Notes under the pieces: model-generated
Told to the model about the DNA's origin: nothing
Database searches by the model: none
Seen by the model: the letters and a program-made list of their open reading frames with translations, nothing else
Shown: positions 1-9,901 of the stretch, piece after piece
Layout: each line of letters opens with the position of its first letter
How positions within the stretch are numbered: position 1 is the stretch's first letter
Translations under genes and position numbers: made by a program
DNA from: Fragilaria crotonensis
Lineage: Eukaryota > Bacillariophyta > Fragilariophyceae > Fragilariales > Fragilariaceae
Direction of reading: 5' to 3'
DNA length: 64,000 nt
NCBI GenBank assembly: GCA_022925895.1
Contig: JAKSYS010000019.1
Location: 1-64,000 of the forward strand

Positions 1-2
1 TC

Positions 3-245
3 ATCAAGTCAACCATCTTCGAGGACAATCAAGCATGCCTCGCTCTTGCTACCTCCGATCCACCCAAGCTAACGCCACGCTCCAAAAGTATCGCCGTCAA
101 GTATCACTGGTTTCGTGAACACCTCGAACCAGGTGTCATCGAAATACATCCCATCGCGTCTGCGGATCAACTGGCCGATATCTTCACGAAGCCTTTATCA
201 CCTGCAACCTTCATACATCTACGCAAGCGGTTACTCGGTTGGTGA
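3..245 (+). CDS. Copia retrotransposon RNase H, 3' end (5' truncated by window)
   Basis: An open frame from the window edge to a TGA encodes about 80 residues that match the C-terminal end of Ty1/copia RNase H. Visible are the FEDNQACLALA block containing a catalytic Asp, the SKSIAVKYHWFREH block, and the terminal QLADIFTKPL motif that ends almost all copia polyproteins. The element's other domains lie outside the window. A polypurine tract and LTR follow directly. The frame is intact here, so the element may be recent, but only its tail is visible. Confidence 0.9.
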   Translation: MKSTIFEDNQACLALATSDPPKLTPRSKSIAVKYHWFREHLEPGVIEIHPIASADQLADIFTKPLSPATFIHLRKRLLGW

Positions 246-273
246 ACGGTCTTCCATGTTTCATCTCGAAAAC

Positions 274-281
274 AGGGGGAG
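274..281 (+). other. Polypurine tract of the partial copia element
   Basis: AGGGGGAG lies immediately before the TG that begins the LTR, the expected place for the plus-strand primer of reverse transcription. Confidence 0.7.
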
Positions 282-595
282 TGTGGAAATACAAAACGTG
301 TACATTCGTATGCCCTCATCATCCACGTCACGCGTCTATATATCTTCTTCTTTCCTGATATGTTTTCTTCGTTTCAATCCACCTCTTTTTAATGTATGGA
401 TATGTCGGTTGACAGGGTCATGACTGGTTGACAGGGTCACAACTCAGTCATAATTCGTCTCTCACCTTCTATTCCAATCCTCACGTTCACCTCTTATATT
501 CCTTTCGATAGCTCACAATAAATCAATATAAACAAAAGATGCATCGTCCTATTTTTCTCTCAGTTCGACTACACTGCGCATTCTCATCATCGACA
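282..595 (+). repeat. 3' LTR of the partial copia element (end estimated)
   Basis: The LTR starts with TGTGGAAAT right after the polypurine tract. A CA at 594-595 gives a plausible end, for a length of about 314 bp. The partner LTR is outside the window, so the right border and target-site duplication cannot be checked. No gene is visible from 596 to 764. Confidence 0.6.
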
Positions 596-764
596 ATGAT
601 GGAACCCATCTAAACCACGCCATAAACATCGTGCTTGGAAGTCCAACATACGCACCTCCATACACATTTTCACTCACTATGACGTTCTACGGCTACACTA
701 TAGATCCCCGCAAATATCTCACTTTCAACAACAACGGGGACCGATTTAACAAACGATACTAGGA

Positions 765-2650
765 TTATAGCTGTAGCAAACCTCGTAATTGTTGGTAAAG
801 CATCCAAGGAGCTGCAGGAATAACCTCACTTGGAGCCAACGCTCTCGCAGTCTTGGCAAATTGACGGAGGGCTGCCAATTGCGCCGAATCCGGAGGTACG
901 GGGATGACATCGGCGGTTACACCCGACAAACCAAAGTCAACGGCCACGGCCTGGGCGGCTTGTCGACCAGTGACTACCGCCTTTTCTGTACTCCACGACG
1001 CATGTCCCGTCCGGTCAATCCAATCCCCGCAAATGTACAGTCCTACATCACCACCAGACGTTAACTTGACATTGGGAGAGGTGGATGCAGAATCAACGCA
1101 AAAATGCGAAACGGCATCTCGCGCCCTCACTACCGAAAAGTCTATTACGTCGGCTCGGTCGAGTGGGGTCACAGCAAGTGCCGCTGCGACGGCCCGCAGG
1201 GCCACTGCCACAATTTCCTCATCAGATTTTGCCGCCAACGAATCGGCTCGAAAATAATCCACTTCTAGGGCGGCGGTCGCAGTGTTGCGAGATGGGGCAA
1301 AATCGTCTTGTAATCGCTGCAAATCGTAAATACAAAATCCAGTCTCCGCAAGATCTTTGGGAAGAACTCGGGGACCGCAGACCACAGCCGGCGCTTCGCG
1401 CATGGCATGAGCATGCTGGGATGCAACTGCGTCGAGTCGCCATTCGGGTAGGTGGTTATGACGGGTGAGGGCTTGAGGAAAAGACGGACGGCGACGCACG
1501 TTACTCCGCGAAGTTTGTTCCAGTTAATAGGAATGGTTTGGAGGGGTGGACACTGTGGGACAAGCCGCTTCATTGCAGTCCCTCCAACCGCCATGATAAT
1601 GGCGTCGCAATCAATCGATTCCGAGTCGTTATTGACATTGATTAGGTATTTTCTGGTGGACGAGGAATCGGAGGTAATACTTGTCACTTTGGATGATCCG
1701 CGAATTTCCACACCTCGTGCTTGCAAAAGACTCGCCCATGGTTTGAATATCTTCTCCGCAATACTTCCCCTGCACCATCGAACGTCAAATGCCCCCTTGG
1801 ATTGTAGGGCAAAGACATGAAAACATGAGAGCGCGGCCGCTGCCGAACAATCGTATCCAGGTGTCATTGGGAGAACATGCAGCAGAGGCGACACCAATTC
1901 TCGGTAGAGTGTTGGCGTAACTCCCGCGGTTGCAAGGAATAGATGCTCGGCGGAGATGCTATCGTAGCGTTTCCACGATTCCCTCTCGTCTTGTACAAAG
2001 TCTGCCCAAACTCCCAGCAGCCCCACAGCACTGAGGCGATCCAAGAGAGAAAGCGGTGATGCTGAGTTGAAATCTGACAGCAAAGCAAGGTCCAAAGGTG
2101 GTGGCATTAATTTAACAAGCTGCTGCAGCGGTTCTGGAAGCTGGGACAATACTTGGGAGTCGACGCTCTCAGTTCCATCTCTTAGCATCACTGGAGCGAC
2201 TGCCACCTTGCCACTCTCGGATACAAGTATGGAAGGAACATACGGCGTCAGCACTTGATCCAACTTCAGGCCGATGCGTTCAATAGCAGCAAAGGTATTA
2301 CGATATTCTCTCCAGAAACCATGCAATCCTGCGGCTTCAACTGGTCGACCTGCACGTGGGACACCAGCACCGGCGAGCCCACCTGGACCCTGGCGCGAGG
2401 CGTCCAGCAATATGATTTCGGCATCTGAAGAGGTGCTGAGGGCATCGGCGGCGCTAAATCCTGCCCATCCGCCGCCAACTATGACGATGCGGCGCTGTTG
2501 TGGATTTGTGTCAGCGTTGAATGAAGACGCCGTTGCCTGCAGGGCATGAGCACGTTTTTGCATCCATGCGCCATTAGTATTACCATGGGTAACAAATGCG
2601 TTACAATTCGCGAGAAGGATTCCAACGGAGCAGAGAAAAAGTTGCATCAC
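765..2650 (-). CDS. Plastid-targeted FAD amine oxidase / carotene desaturase-like protein (frame broken)
   Basis: Two overlapping minus-strand frames form one gene: 2650-1265 (N-terminal part) and 1499-765 (C-terminal part). A dinucleotide-binding motif VIVGGGWAG (about residues 56-64) and the C-terminal YICGDWIDRTGHASWSTEKA block are typical of the amino-oxidase/phytoene desaturase superfamily (PF01593), which binds FAD. Residues 1-19 form a signal peptide ending in CNAF-V, the diatom plastid-import signature, so the enzyme probably acts in the plastid on a carotenoid or similar isoprenoid. The frame must change by one base around 1465-1500: the first frame is good to RLFLKPSP and the second from about AMREAPAVVCG. 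No convincing GT-AG intron of the needed phase was found, so this is a frameshift, a sequence error or an unusual intron. The substrate is unknown. Confidence 0.8.
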
Positions 2651-3108
2651 GTCGCCGTTTCAGAGAAGGTTCACCTGGGTGTCATGTGTTCCAAATCGAA
2701 ATGCAATGAAGATCGTTGAACACTCGTCAACACAGATCTCGAAATGAAATAAAGTGGCATCAAAAGTTTCGACATACGCCGAGCGCCAAGTAGCCTCGAG
2801 TACTAGTACTAGTACCAGTACACTGTACAGAAGAATGCATAGAACGCAACGGCATGCGTCACAGCCGTTTCTCAGCCGACTTTCTCCATAACTACTGGAG
2901 TACTAGTACCGTAAGAGACAGAGTGACAGTGCGACAGTGACGGCGAACCGGCGTAGAAACGACGTGGTCCAAGTATTACCAAAAACAACAAGGAGATCAA
3001 CGTGTATCTCGTACTTTTGACGACATTGTGCTTTCAGCCTTGTTGTTGATCGGAGATCTATAGGCTTATCGCTTATTGCAGTACTTTATTTGCTAGACTT
3101 ATTCAACC
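2651..3108. promoter_or_regulatory. Divergent promoter region with GTAC/TAGTAC tracts
   Basis: This 458-bp spacer separates two divergently transcribed genes. It holds a run of ACTAGTACTAGTACCAGTAC-type sequence near 2800-2825 and another near 2897-2912. No gene is seen. It presumably contains both promoters. Confidence 0.5.
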
Positions 3109-3705
3109 ATGTTGTCTCTTGCACGTCAACTTACATCGAAGTCGACTCGCTTTTCTGTGGTAGCTCGTGCCTTGAGCTCATCAGCAGTGGCAGATGCTCC
3201 GTCGATCAGGGATAACATCGTGTCCCTTACCTTCGTTGACCCGTCTGGCGCTCGTCGAAAGGTTCCTGCAATGGTTGGTACGTAATGCTCTAGATTACCC
3301 TTCTTCGAAACTTGTCTGATTATTGGTGTCCACTCATGCTATTCATCCACTGTGTTTGGTCTGTTTCTCGCAGGCGACACCATCTGGGAAGTCGCCGAGT
3401 TGCACAAAATTGATTTGGGCCCCGCATCCGTCGGGGCACCATTCGAAGCCGTAAGAAGCGCAGAATGGACGGAACCCCTCTTTGGCGAAGGTCCCACTTC
3501 TGGATTCGATCACGTCCTCTTGGCCGGAAAGGGTGCCGACACTGCACCTCCCAGGAATGAACAAGAATTGCGCATGTTGCAACATTATTGGGATTATGAT
3601 GAAATCTTCCCCGAATCGCGCTTGGCGTGTGTAATTCCCGTCAACAAGGCCATGGATGGGATGATCGTTTATGTGCCTGATCGTATTGTTGATGATATTC
3701 CATAA
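3109..3705 (+). CDS. Mitochondrial ferredoxin-like protein lacking cluster cysteines (complex I C1-FDX type)
   Basis: Two exons, 3109-3277 and 3374-3705, are joined by a 96-nt GTACGT...CAG intron and give 166 residues. The start is the only ATG ahead of an Arg/Ser-rich, acid-free leader (MLSLARQLTSKSTRFS), typical of mitochondrial import. The body follows the adrenodoxin fold: LTFVDPSGARRKVPA, then GDTIWEVAELHKIDLG, and a C-terminal SRLACVIPVNKAMDGMIVYVP block corresponding to the last cysteine loop. The usual C-x5-C-x2-C loop is absent and the protein has a single Cys, so a normal 2Fe-2S cluster is not possible. Plants and ciliates have a ferredoxin-like complex I subunit (C1-FDX) with degenerate ligands; this is the best family match. 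The role is inferred. It is convergent with the DUF711 gene. Confidence 0.75.
3278..3373 (+). other. Intron of the ferredoxin-like gene
   Basis: GTACGT donor and TTTCTCGCAG acceptor; removal joins MVG to DTIWEV in frame (phase 1). Confidence 0.85.
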
Positions 3706-3821
3706 TGCTGGAGTACAAGTATTTTAAGGTTGTGTATTGTCAACTTCGAGGAGTCTACAAATGCTGATATTATATTTTTAATGGGGTGAGCCCTTCTATT
3801 TCTACAAATCTCGACTCCGAC

Positions 3822-5126
3822 CTATTTAATAGAAAAGATGGAACTGTTGCACAGGTACGGCGAATCAAAGTTGGTCCGCTCTCCAGCGCGTTTCCCCGGC
3901 ACGGGAAAAACTCGACAACTTAATGGCTTGTTCCATCGTGCCGCCAAATTCGCCACATCCAACAGCAGCGACGTCAGCGCACCTGGCGACACATCGCCCT
4001 CGATCGGAACCGTGTCCACACCTACGCCACATACGGCACTAATACTTAGCAGGTTCGATATTCGTAAGTCGGATGATGCCAATTCGGCGAGCCGCAAATC
4101 CTCGCACACGGGCAGCATGAATCCACAATATCCAGTGGTGGTGATGTTTGGCAGATTCTGAAGCGCCACCGTCACGGCGGCGGCCGCCGCGACCGTTCCC
4201 GGGCCAGCAAAGACGGACACTTCGTCCAGGGTTTCCAGAGCCGATGCGACCGATCCGTGTACGCCGCAATCGAGGGCGGGATTTAGACTGGTGTCGATTC
4301 CAAGATATGCCCAGTCGGTCGCGTTGTTGTCAATATCGTCAGAAGATGCTGAATATGCTTGACACAAGTCTTCCAGTGGCTGCAGTGCCACGTCCATGCC
4401 TTGCAGGAATGTTGTGGGTAAGTTGGCAATCGATCTGCACTGCTCCAACAAATGGTACGCCAGGGGACCATTCTCCAATCCCAGCGCAAAGCTAAAGGGA
4501 TATTGAGTGTCAGACGCCGATGCGGCTGGGAAAAATGGGATCTGCGCGGTGGAACAGCAACTGGCAGTTCCACAAAAGCGAAAGTTGCCAATGCCACCCT
4601 CAACCGATGCGCAATTACGACCACCAGGGTGACTGTCAGCACAAGTGTTGTGGTGTTTTTGCTCCAGTTTGGATATTTGGAGGATGCAGTCGGCAGTGGC
4701 GCGCGCCAAACTGACATTGTTGGCAGGAATCGCAGCAGAACACGACCAGCGAGAGGAATGGGCCACAATTGTGGGGCAGAGGGCTATTTCTTCCAACGTA
4801 GTAGCGGGACCCAGAGCGCAAAGGGAAATGTTGTGTAGGTCGAGCAGATCATCCAATTTATCTAGACGATTTGTGAAGAGGTAGCCTTCACTGCTGTTCT
4901 GTGAAACAAGGTATTGGCCAAATGGATTGGTGGCCATGCGCAAGGTCTGCACCTCGTAGCCCGCTGTCGTCAAAAAGGAATGGAAAGATGATAGAAATTG
5001 GGAACATTTTTGAATTTTGTTCTCGAGCGACGACGATTCAAAATCTTCAGGACTCAATTGGACAAAGGCCGTAATAGTTCTGACACGGAACAAGTGGTTG
5101 GTATTCACAGGAGAGGCTGTCGGCAT
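3822..5126 (-). CDS. DUF711 / UPF0210 family protein
   Basis: A 434-residue intronless frame. Family landmarks run in order: a conserved GNFRFCGT block, QIPFFPAA, the GIDTSLNP motif, GPGTVAAAAAVTVAL, TTGYCGFMLPVCED, SAVCGVGVDTVPIEGD and the C-terminal RVFPVPGKRAGERTNFDSPYL. These match the DUF711/UPF0210 family (PF05167), which is widespread in bacteria and archaea and patchy in algae. Its biochemical function is unknown; a fold related to glycyl-radical/pyruvate formate-lyase enzymes has been suggested. Length is near the usual 440-450. No signal peptide is evident, so it is probably cytosolic. Bacterial-like distribution makes horizontal or endosymbiotic origin plausible, but this was not tested. 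Confidence 0.85.
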   Translation of the reverse strand: MPTASPVNTNHLFRVRTITAFVQLSPEDFESSSLENKIQKCSQFLSSFHSFLTTAGYEVQTLRMATNPFGQYLVSQNSSEGYLFTNRLDKLDDLLDLHNISLCALGPATTLEEIALCPTIVAHSSRWSCSAAIPANNVSLARATADCILQISKLEQKHHNTCADSHPGGRNCASVEGGIGNFRFCGTASCCSTAQIPFFPAASASDTQYPFSFALGLENGPLAYHLLEQCRSIANLPTTFLQGMDVALQPLEDLCQAYSASSDDIDNNATDWAYLGIDTSLNPALDCGVHGSVASALETLDEVSVFAGPGTVAAAAAVTVALQNLPNITTTGYCGFMLPVCEDLRLAELASSDLRISNLLSISAVCGVGVDTVPIEGDVSPGALTSLLLDVANLAARWNKPLSCRVFPVPGKRAGERTNFDSPYLCNSSIFSIK

Positions 5127-6668
5127 GATTTCTGTGGCTTTGGAATGTGGATATGCGTTCCACTTTGGTCAGAGTGAAAAGGAGGACCCAGGACCAGCAG
5201 AGTTAGTGTGTTTGATCGGAATTCAACACAGGCGACGAACAAGGTCTAGATTAGAAGGAGTGTTCAAATAGGCCACGTGATGAGATCAACGGTTCTGCGT
5301 CCCACAAGCTGACACTGTCTATCACGAGTCTTGGTACGGAGTCTGGAGATCCACTGTCGTTGCTGTGTCCAGCTTCTTGCCATCAGCATCACACACCTCC
5401 TCAATCCTCAACCATCAGCACATCCCATCAATTCCGCTATTCCTCCACCGCCATACTGGACACTGGACACTACTAGTAGACGCTTGAGACTGCAGTACCA
5501 GGTATGCCAGGCACAAGTATGCATATGGGGAGGCCGTGTATGTCCCCTAATCGAGCCGATCGAGCTTTTCTAAAAAAATCGACTCCATAAATTATAGTGC
5601 AAATTAGGTTACACATCAACTTTACCTATGTCATACAAATCTCAGACAGCTCCTCTGAGGTCAGAAAAACCGTACAGTGTACCAGTAGTAAGTAGAACTC
5701 AGTACTCCCGTACACTACTGCTGGTGATGGCTGGCTCGATTAGGGGACATACACGGGCTCCCTGTGCCTAAGGCATCACTGGAGTACGGTGTACGGAGTA
5801 TGTCACACAAACAATACTATAATACACTGTGTTGCACCATACATTACGAGTACTCCCGTACTGCAGTAAAACTGGTACTGGAGTACCTGCTTCATTTTGT
5901 GAACTCCTGATTAGAGACAATGGCACGAGTAGAGCTACAATAGATTGAAAAGGTAGAATAGGGACTCGTAGAGGGTTTCTCACTATGGGGCAATCAATTC
6001 TGAGCTCAAAGAACTCTACGATCTACTAGTTTGCAGATCGTAGCAGCACCCATGACCTGCCTCATAAGGGAGTTAGTAATGAAACCACGAGCATCACCGT
6101 CATGACAACGACGACGGACAAAAAGCAGTTCTCGGACACTTGGATCCGATGTTTGGGCGAAAGTGTAACAATACGTTCAGTTTAACCAATGACCCGGAGA
6201 CGGAGCTGCAAATTTGAGCATCGTCCAATGCACACCACAGTGACGTACGACAGACCAGATGCAACATGCACCGTTCTAGACCGCCGATAACGAAAACTTC
6301 AAGTGGCGCTGCACAGGTTCGCGAGTACACGTCACTTCGTTGCTTGGTATTACGTGTTTTTGCAAGACCAGGGAATCGTATAAATTCGGGATTTTTAAAG
6401 CTTCGCGCAGTCCGAGTCCCAGGAATCGATACTGGAGGCCGTCCATTAGGAGCCGACCGCATGCTGCAGTCAAATGTGAACTGGAGCGAATTCTCTTCCA
6501 AGCAAGACTTGACGACTGTTGAGGCTCATGGGGTTCAAATGTTACAAATGCTATACAAGTCCGGACACAACGACGGTGTCAGAATCATTGAGATACTAGA
6601 CAACAACAAATCGGTGCGATAACGAGGCAGAGAGCATTCTGGAAGCGTCCCTTACATCGAAGGGAAGG
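5127..6668. other. Intergenic region with an inverted-repeat element and GTAC tracts
   Basis: This 1.5-kb spacer between two minus-strand genes contains the inverted-repeat element at 5535-5755 and GTAC/AGTACTC-rich sequence near 5690-5720 and 5770-5890. Open frames of 118-133 codons at 6100-6622 have no recognisable domain and lie on both strands, so they are not called as genes. Confidence 0.5.
5535..5755. mobile_element. Small MITE-like element with 23-bp perfect terminal inverted repeats
   Basis: 5535-5557 and 5733-5755 are exact reverse complements (CGTGTATGTCCCCTAATCGA... against ...TCGATTAGGGGACATACACG). Allowing two mismatches, the arms extend outward to about 5527 and 5763. The 175-bp interior has no coding capacity. 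This is the form of a non-autonomous DNA transposon; no clear target-site duplication was found. Confidence 0.6.
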
Positions 6669-7673
6669 TTAGGTGGATTGTTTCAAGGCTTCCTCTTTCA
6701 CAAGGGATGGTGGTCGAATAGCGTCGAATGGCACGACTCCTACTTCACAATTCCTGAAGTCACGGTCTAGAAACCAGTCAATAACACCCCAATGACACAC
6801 GACGGCAATCGTAGACTCCGGTCTGTCACCCAGCCATCGATACAACTTTCTCATGCGCTTCTCAAAGGAGTGATCGTCTTCGCCTGGGCACGCATATCGT
6901 TGATTCTGACTTGATGGTCTCCATTCCTGGTAGGATTCGCTAGTAATGCCGGTAGGCACCGCAGGCAGACGGGCACGCCGGTCGTCCAATCCAAACCACC
7001 ATTCCTCAATCAACTGGTTATTGTTCAATCGAAAGCCAGTTTCAAAGCAGATATGATTTCCCCATCGACTTTCCAGATCGCTCCGATTCATTCCCTGATC
7101 TGAAATCAGGTAGACCCGTTCCGCCGCCAACGGCAGAGCAACAATGTTTGGTTTGGTTTCCTTTAGATGAGGTCTAAGGCCGAGTTCAAACGTTTGCAAG
7201 GCTCGCGTCAGAGGACTGACCACAACAAGGTCCAAGTCACTTGGCGTAAAATGGTTCTCCTCGTTGCCATCAGTTCCTGGGAATAGACGATTCCATGCAG
7301 ATTGTTGGCGTCCTCGCGAATCCAATGCCTTGGTGAACCGTTGGGACAAGGCCTTGGCCTGAGTCACACCCAGCGGTGACAGTTTGGAATCTCGATACTT
7401 GTCCAAATCCTCCGCGGATTCAAACACGTCGGAAAAGTTAGGACTCCCAAACTCATTACCGTTTCCCAAGTATTCATTCATGTAGGTGCAACCATGCCGA
7501 ATAAAGACAATGCGTTTCGTGCCCGTGTCCTTTGGTTGGATTTTGCTCCTAGGGTTGGCATTAGCCTCCAGGAATAGGCCCACGCTTTGACGGGTGAAAG
7601 CAGTGAGCGATGCAACGAATGCATTTGATCCCTGAAGGGCTGTGAGAAGCATAACTCCAGTTACGAAATTCAT
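6669..7673 (-). CDS. Plastid-targeted histidine phosphatase (phosphoglycerate mutase-like)
   Basis: Encodes 334 residues from the ATG at 7673; an in-frame ATG 39 nt upstream exists, but the downstream one gives a clean signal peptide, MNFVTGVMLLTALQGSNAF-V, ending in the diatom plastid cleavage motif. The mature protein has the histidine phosphatase signature FIRHGCTYMNE (phospho-acceptor His in RHG), the SPLTRALQT arginine motif and a second catalytic histidine in VVCHWGVIDWF. It belongs to the branch with long insertions found in plant and algal PGM-like proteins. It probably hydrolyses a phosphorylated metabolite rather than acting in glycolysis; the substrate is unknown. It is divergent from the glycosyltransferase gene. 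Confidence 0.85.
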   Translation of the reverse strand: MNFVTGVMLLTALQGSNAFVASLTAFTRQSVGLFLEANANPRSKIQPKDTGTKRIVFIRHGCTYMNEYLGNGNEFGSPNFSDVFESAEDLDKYRDSKLSPLGVTQAKALSQRFTKALDSRGRQQSAWNRLFPGTDGNEENHFTPSDLDLVVVSPLTRALQTFELGLRPHLKETKPNIVALPLAAERVYLISDQGMNRSDLESRWGNHICFETGFRLNNNQLIEEWWFGLDDRRARLPAVPTGITSESYQEWRPSSQNQRYACPGEDDHSFEKRMRKLYRWLGDRPESTIAVVCHWGVIDWFLDRDFRNCEVGVVPFDAIRPPSLVKEEALKQST

Positions 7674-8103
7674 TGTTGTCGCCTGGAGGAATGGGATGGA
7701 GATGAACAACAACCAACAACAGTTTCAACTTTCAACAACCTTTTAACTGGTATGAACATACCAGTAATCGAGTAATCGTGTGGTACCAGGTACTTGTAGT
7801 ATGCTACGTATGTACGACGTCGAGTACCTCGCACATATGCATACGATGTGGACGCTTTGGACTTCGGACTATGGATTCTGGACTTTCGATTGCACGCTGG
7901 TACTGTACTGGAGTACGATTAAACTTCGACGATCTAAGATTTTTGAATATGACAATTTGATATTCCCAATGTTCCATCATTCTTCACTCTTCACACATGC
8001 TCATCACAAGATTTCTGCGTACATGGATCTTCGTTGCAGCTGACAATTAACTAAGACGATGTCGAACCGACGACTTTCACCGCCATGCGCGGTGAAATGA
8101 ACA
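7674..8103. promoter_or_regulatory. Divergent promoter region; hairpin just before the + strand start
   Basis: This 430-bp spacer between divergent genes contains GTACCAGGTAC- and GTACTGGAGTAC-type tracts at 7740-7915. A perfect 9-bp inverted repeat (TTTCACCGC / GCGGTGAAA, 8075-8097, 5-nt loop) sits 6 nt before the ATG at 8104 and would be in the 5' leader of the next gene. Confidence 0.45.
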
Positions 8104-9071
8104 ATGGCATCTTTTCGAAAGAAGATTCTGGTATTGTTTGTTGGTGTCATCCTCTTTAGCTTCGCATCACTCTTCGGAATCAATTCGTCGATTAGTCTTG
8201 CACGTGTATTGACACGTTTGAAGAGGCACTATCCCGAACAATTCCAGATGAGGGCTTGGGTCACGCAAACCACAGCCAATTTGTCGCTATAGTCTCATGT
8301 ATTAGATCAGTCGATTCATGGAAATCTGTGAACGAGACAAGCCTCTACAACGTCTTCCTGCCTTCCATATGGCCCTCCATTACCGAGGACGAGAGGAAGA
8401 AAAATCGAGTTGAGGTGTTACTTGCGTCTGACGAAGGTGATGCTTTTTGGCAATCACCAGCACACCACACGGCTATCTCCACAGGGCAGCCGTTCGCTGT
8501 GAACTTTATCTCCGTGCTCAAAGATAGACCCCATCGCATTCCTTTCAACGAGGCATGTCGCACTGCCTACGATAGCGGTGCAGATTTCATCGCGCGCGTA
8601 AACGACGACTCCCAGTTTACATCTAGTGGCTGGATTACTAAGGCTATTGATGACCTCGCCTCCTTCAACCCGCCAAATGTTGGAGTGGTTGGGCCTACTT
8701 GTCGTGAGGGGAAAACCAGTATCCTTACACATGACATGGTGCATCGGACTCACTTGAAAATCTTCGACGATTACTACCCAAATGAGTATGACAACTGGTG
8801 GATTGATGATTGGATCAGCTCGGTGTACGGCCCCAACCGCACGAAGAAGCTGGACGACTGGGTCGTGAAGCACCTCGTAAAGTTACACGGCACTCGCTAT
8901 AAGAAAAAGGTAAGGCAACAGAAAATGCTCAAGTCCTTGCTTGATCGAGGTAGGCAACGTATCAAAACGTTCCTAGAGGCAGGTGTGAATTCGACGGGCG
9001 ACGTCCTTCTCTTCGTTGATCAGAGACTTCCCGTCGAAGCCGATGGGGGGCTCAACCATGACTATGTATGA
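8104..9071 (+). CDS. Type II membrane glycosyltransferase, GT-A-like (frame broken)
   Basis: Two overlapping + frames, 8104-8292 and 8256-9071, look like one protein. The first supplies a signal anchor (KKILVLFVGVILFSFASLFG, about residues 6-25) and stem; the second supplies the catalytic region, from about FVAIVSCIRSVDSW through the acceptor/nucleotide region ADFIARVNDDSQF, where NDD occupies the DxD metal-binding position. It resembles Golgi family-2-like transferases of unknown specificity. The frames differ by one base near 8250-8290. A 44-nt GTGTAT...CCAG intron (8204-8247) would restore the frame but is shorter than the other introns here; an indel or sequence error is the alternative. 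The C-terminus ends LNHDY, which is abrupt and may indicate truncation. Confidence 0.6.
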
Positions 9072-9724
9072 CTCGCAGTGGTCATTTAAGTGCACTCTGT
9101 ACAGCTGAAGTCTTACGTTGATCTTCCGAACGAGTCGTCGTGTAGCATGTGCATTGTCTTCACAGTTTGTCCCGTTTCCGCTGTACTGAACGAGTCGTCG
9201 TGTAGCAAGTGCATTGTCTTCACAGCTTGTCCCGTTTCCGCTGTATCTTGATGGCTTCTCATTCGCACAAGTCGGAAATATGACTCAATATTGTTCGCAT
9301 ATGTGCATAACATTGCAAGAAGCGATCCATTCGTGACTGTGAAAATCCCAAGCGTATAATTTGCCTCCGGTTTCGACATGGCGTAGTTTTACTACCCTAG
9401 TTTCAGTGCAAGTATGCAAGAAATAAAGAACATTGTAGTCGAGTAGTCCGAATATCATCATATGTGTCAGATTTTTTGATCCGTGCTGTTCTCAACAACA
9501 TGCATCCATGACATTATTGGGGCGCGTGGCACGTGGGACTCCACCCTTTTATCGCATCCACACTCGCACACTCTTCTCGAGTTCTCGGAGTACCGGTACC
9601 TGGTACGTTTTCCACGGAGCGAACATAGGGTGGCCTTGAAACCATTTGGAGTTTGGAGCATCGCTTGTGGGACTCGCGGTAGTGCACGCTCTCTAAGTAC
9701 AAGTACGACTGCTTCTCGGAGACT
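9072..9724. other. Intergenic region with a 60-bp tandem duplication
   Basis: No gene is recognised. It contains a two-copy 60-bp tandem repeat (9128-9245) and ends at the left border of the DIRS-like element. Confidence 0.5.
9128..9245. repeat. Two-copy 60-bp tandem repeat
   Basis: 9128-9187 and 9188-9245 have a period of exactly 60 bp and differ at only two positions (…GTAGCATGTG/…GTAGCAAGTG and ACAGTTTG/ACAGCTTG). It is noncoding as far as seen. Confidence 0.85.
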
Positions 9725-9891
9725 CGGTGGGGCTCCTGGATCGCCCCACCTCAGTGGTTCTTCGTCCCCTGGGTCTGACATGGAGTGCAGGAATGAACGT
9801 ACGTTTGGTGGGTAACGATGGCCTTACTAGGGATCGTGACCCTCCCTCTTCCACGACCTTCTCGGAGTCTCCCATGGAGTCGATTGGTTGC
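9725..9891 (-). repeat. DIRS-like element, split repeat B2 (167 bp)
   Basis: Identical on inspection to 10224-10390 (offset 499). It begins with the CGG trinucleotide at the left border of the element. A G-rich 10-bp spacer (9892-9901) separates it from A2. Confidence 0.9.
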
Positions 9892-9901
9892 GGGGGGGTG
9901 G

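Noticed and set aside
115-423. A 102-codon + frame across the RNase H end and LTR
   Set aside because: It is out of phase with the conserved RNase H sequence and crosses the LTR border.
6266-6622. 118-codon + frame between DUF711 and the histidine phosphatase
   Set aside because: An equally long minus frame overlaps it and no motif supports either.
9467-9815. Overlapping frames of about 100-110 codons on both strands
   Set aside because: They end inside the DIRS-like repeat and have no motif.
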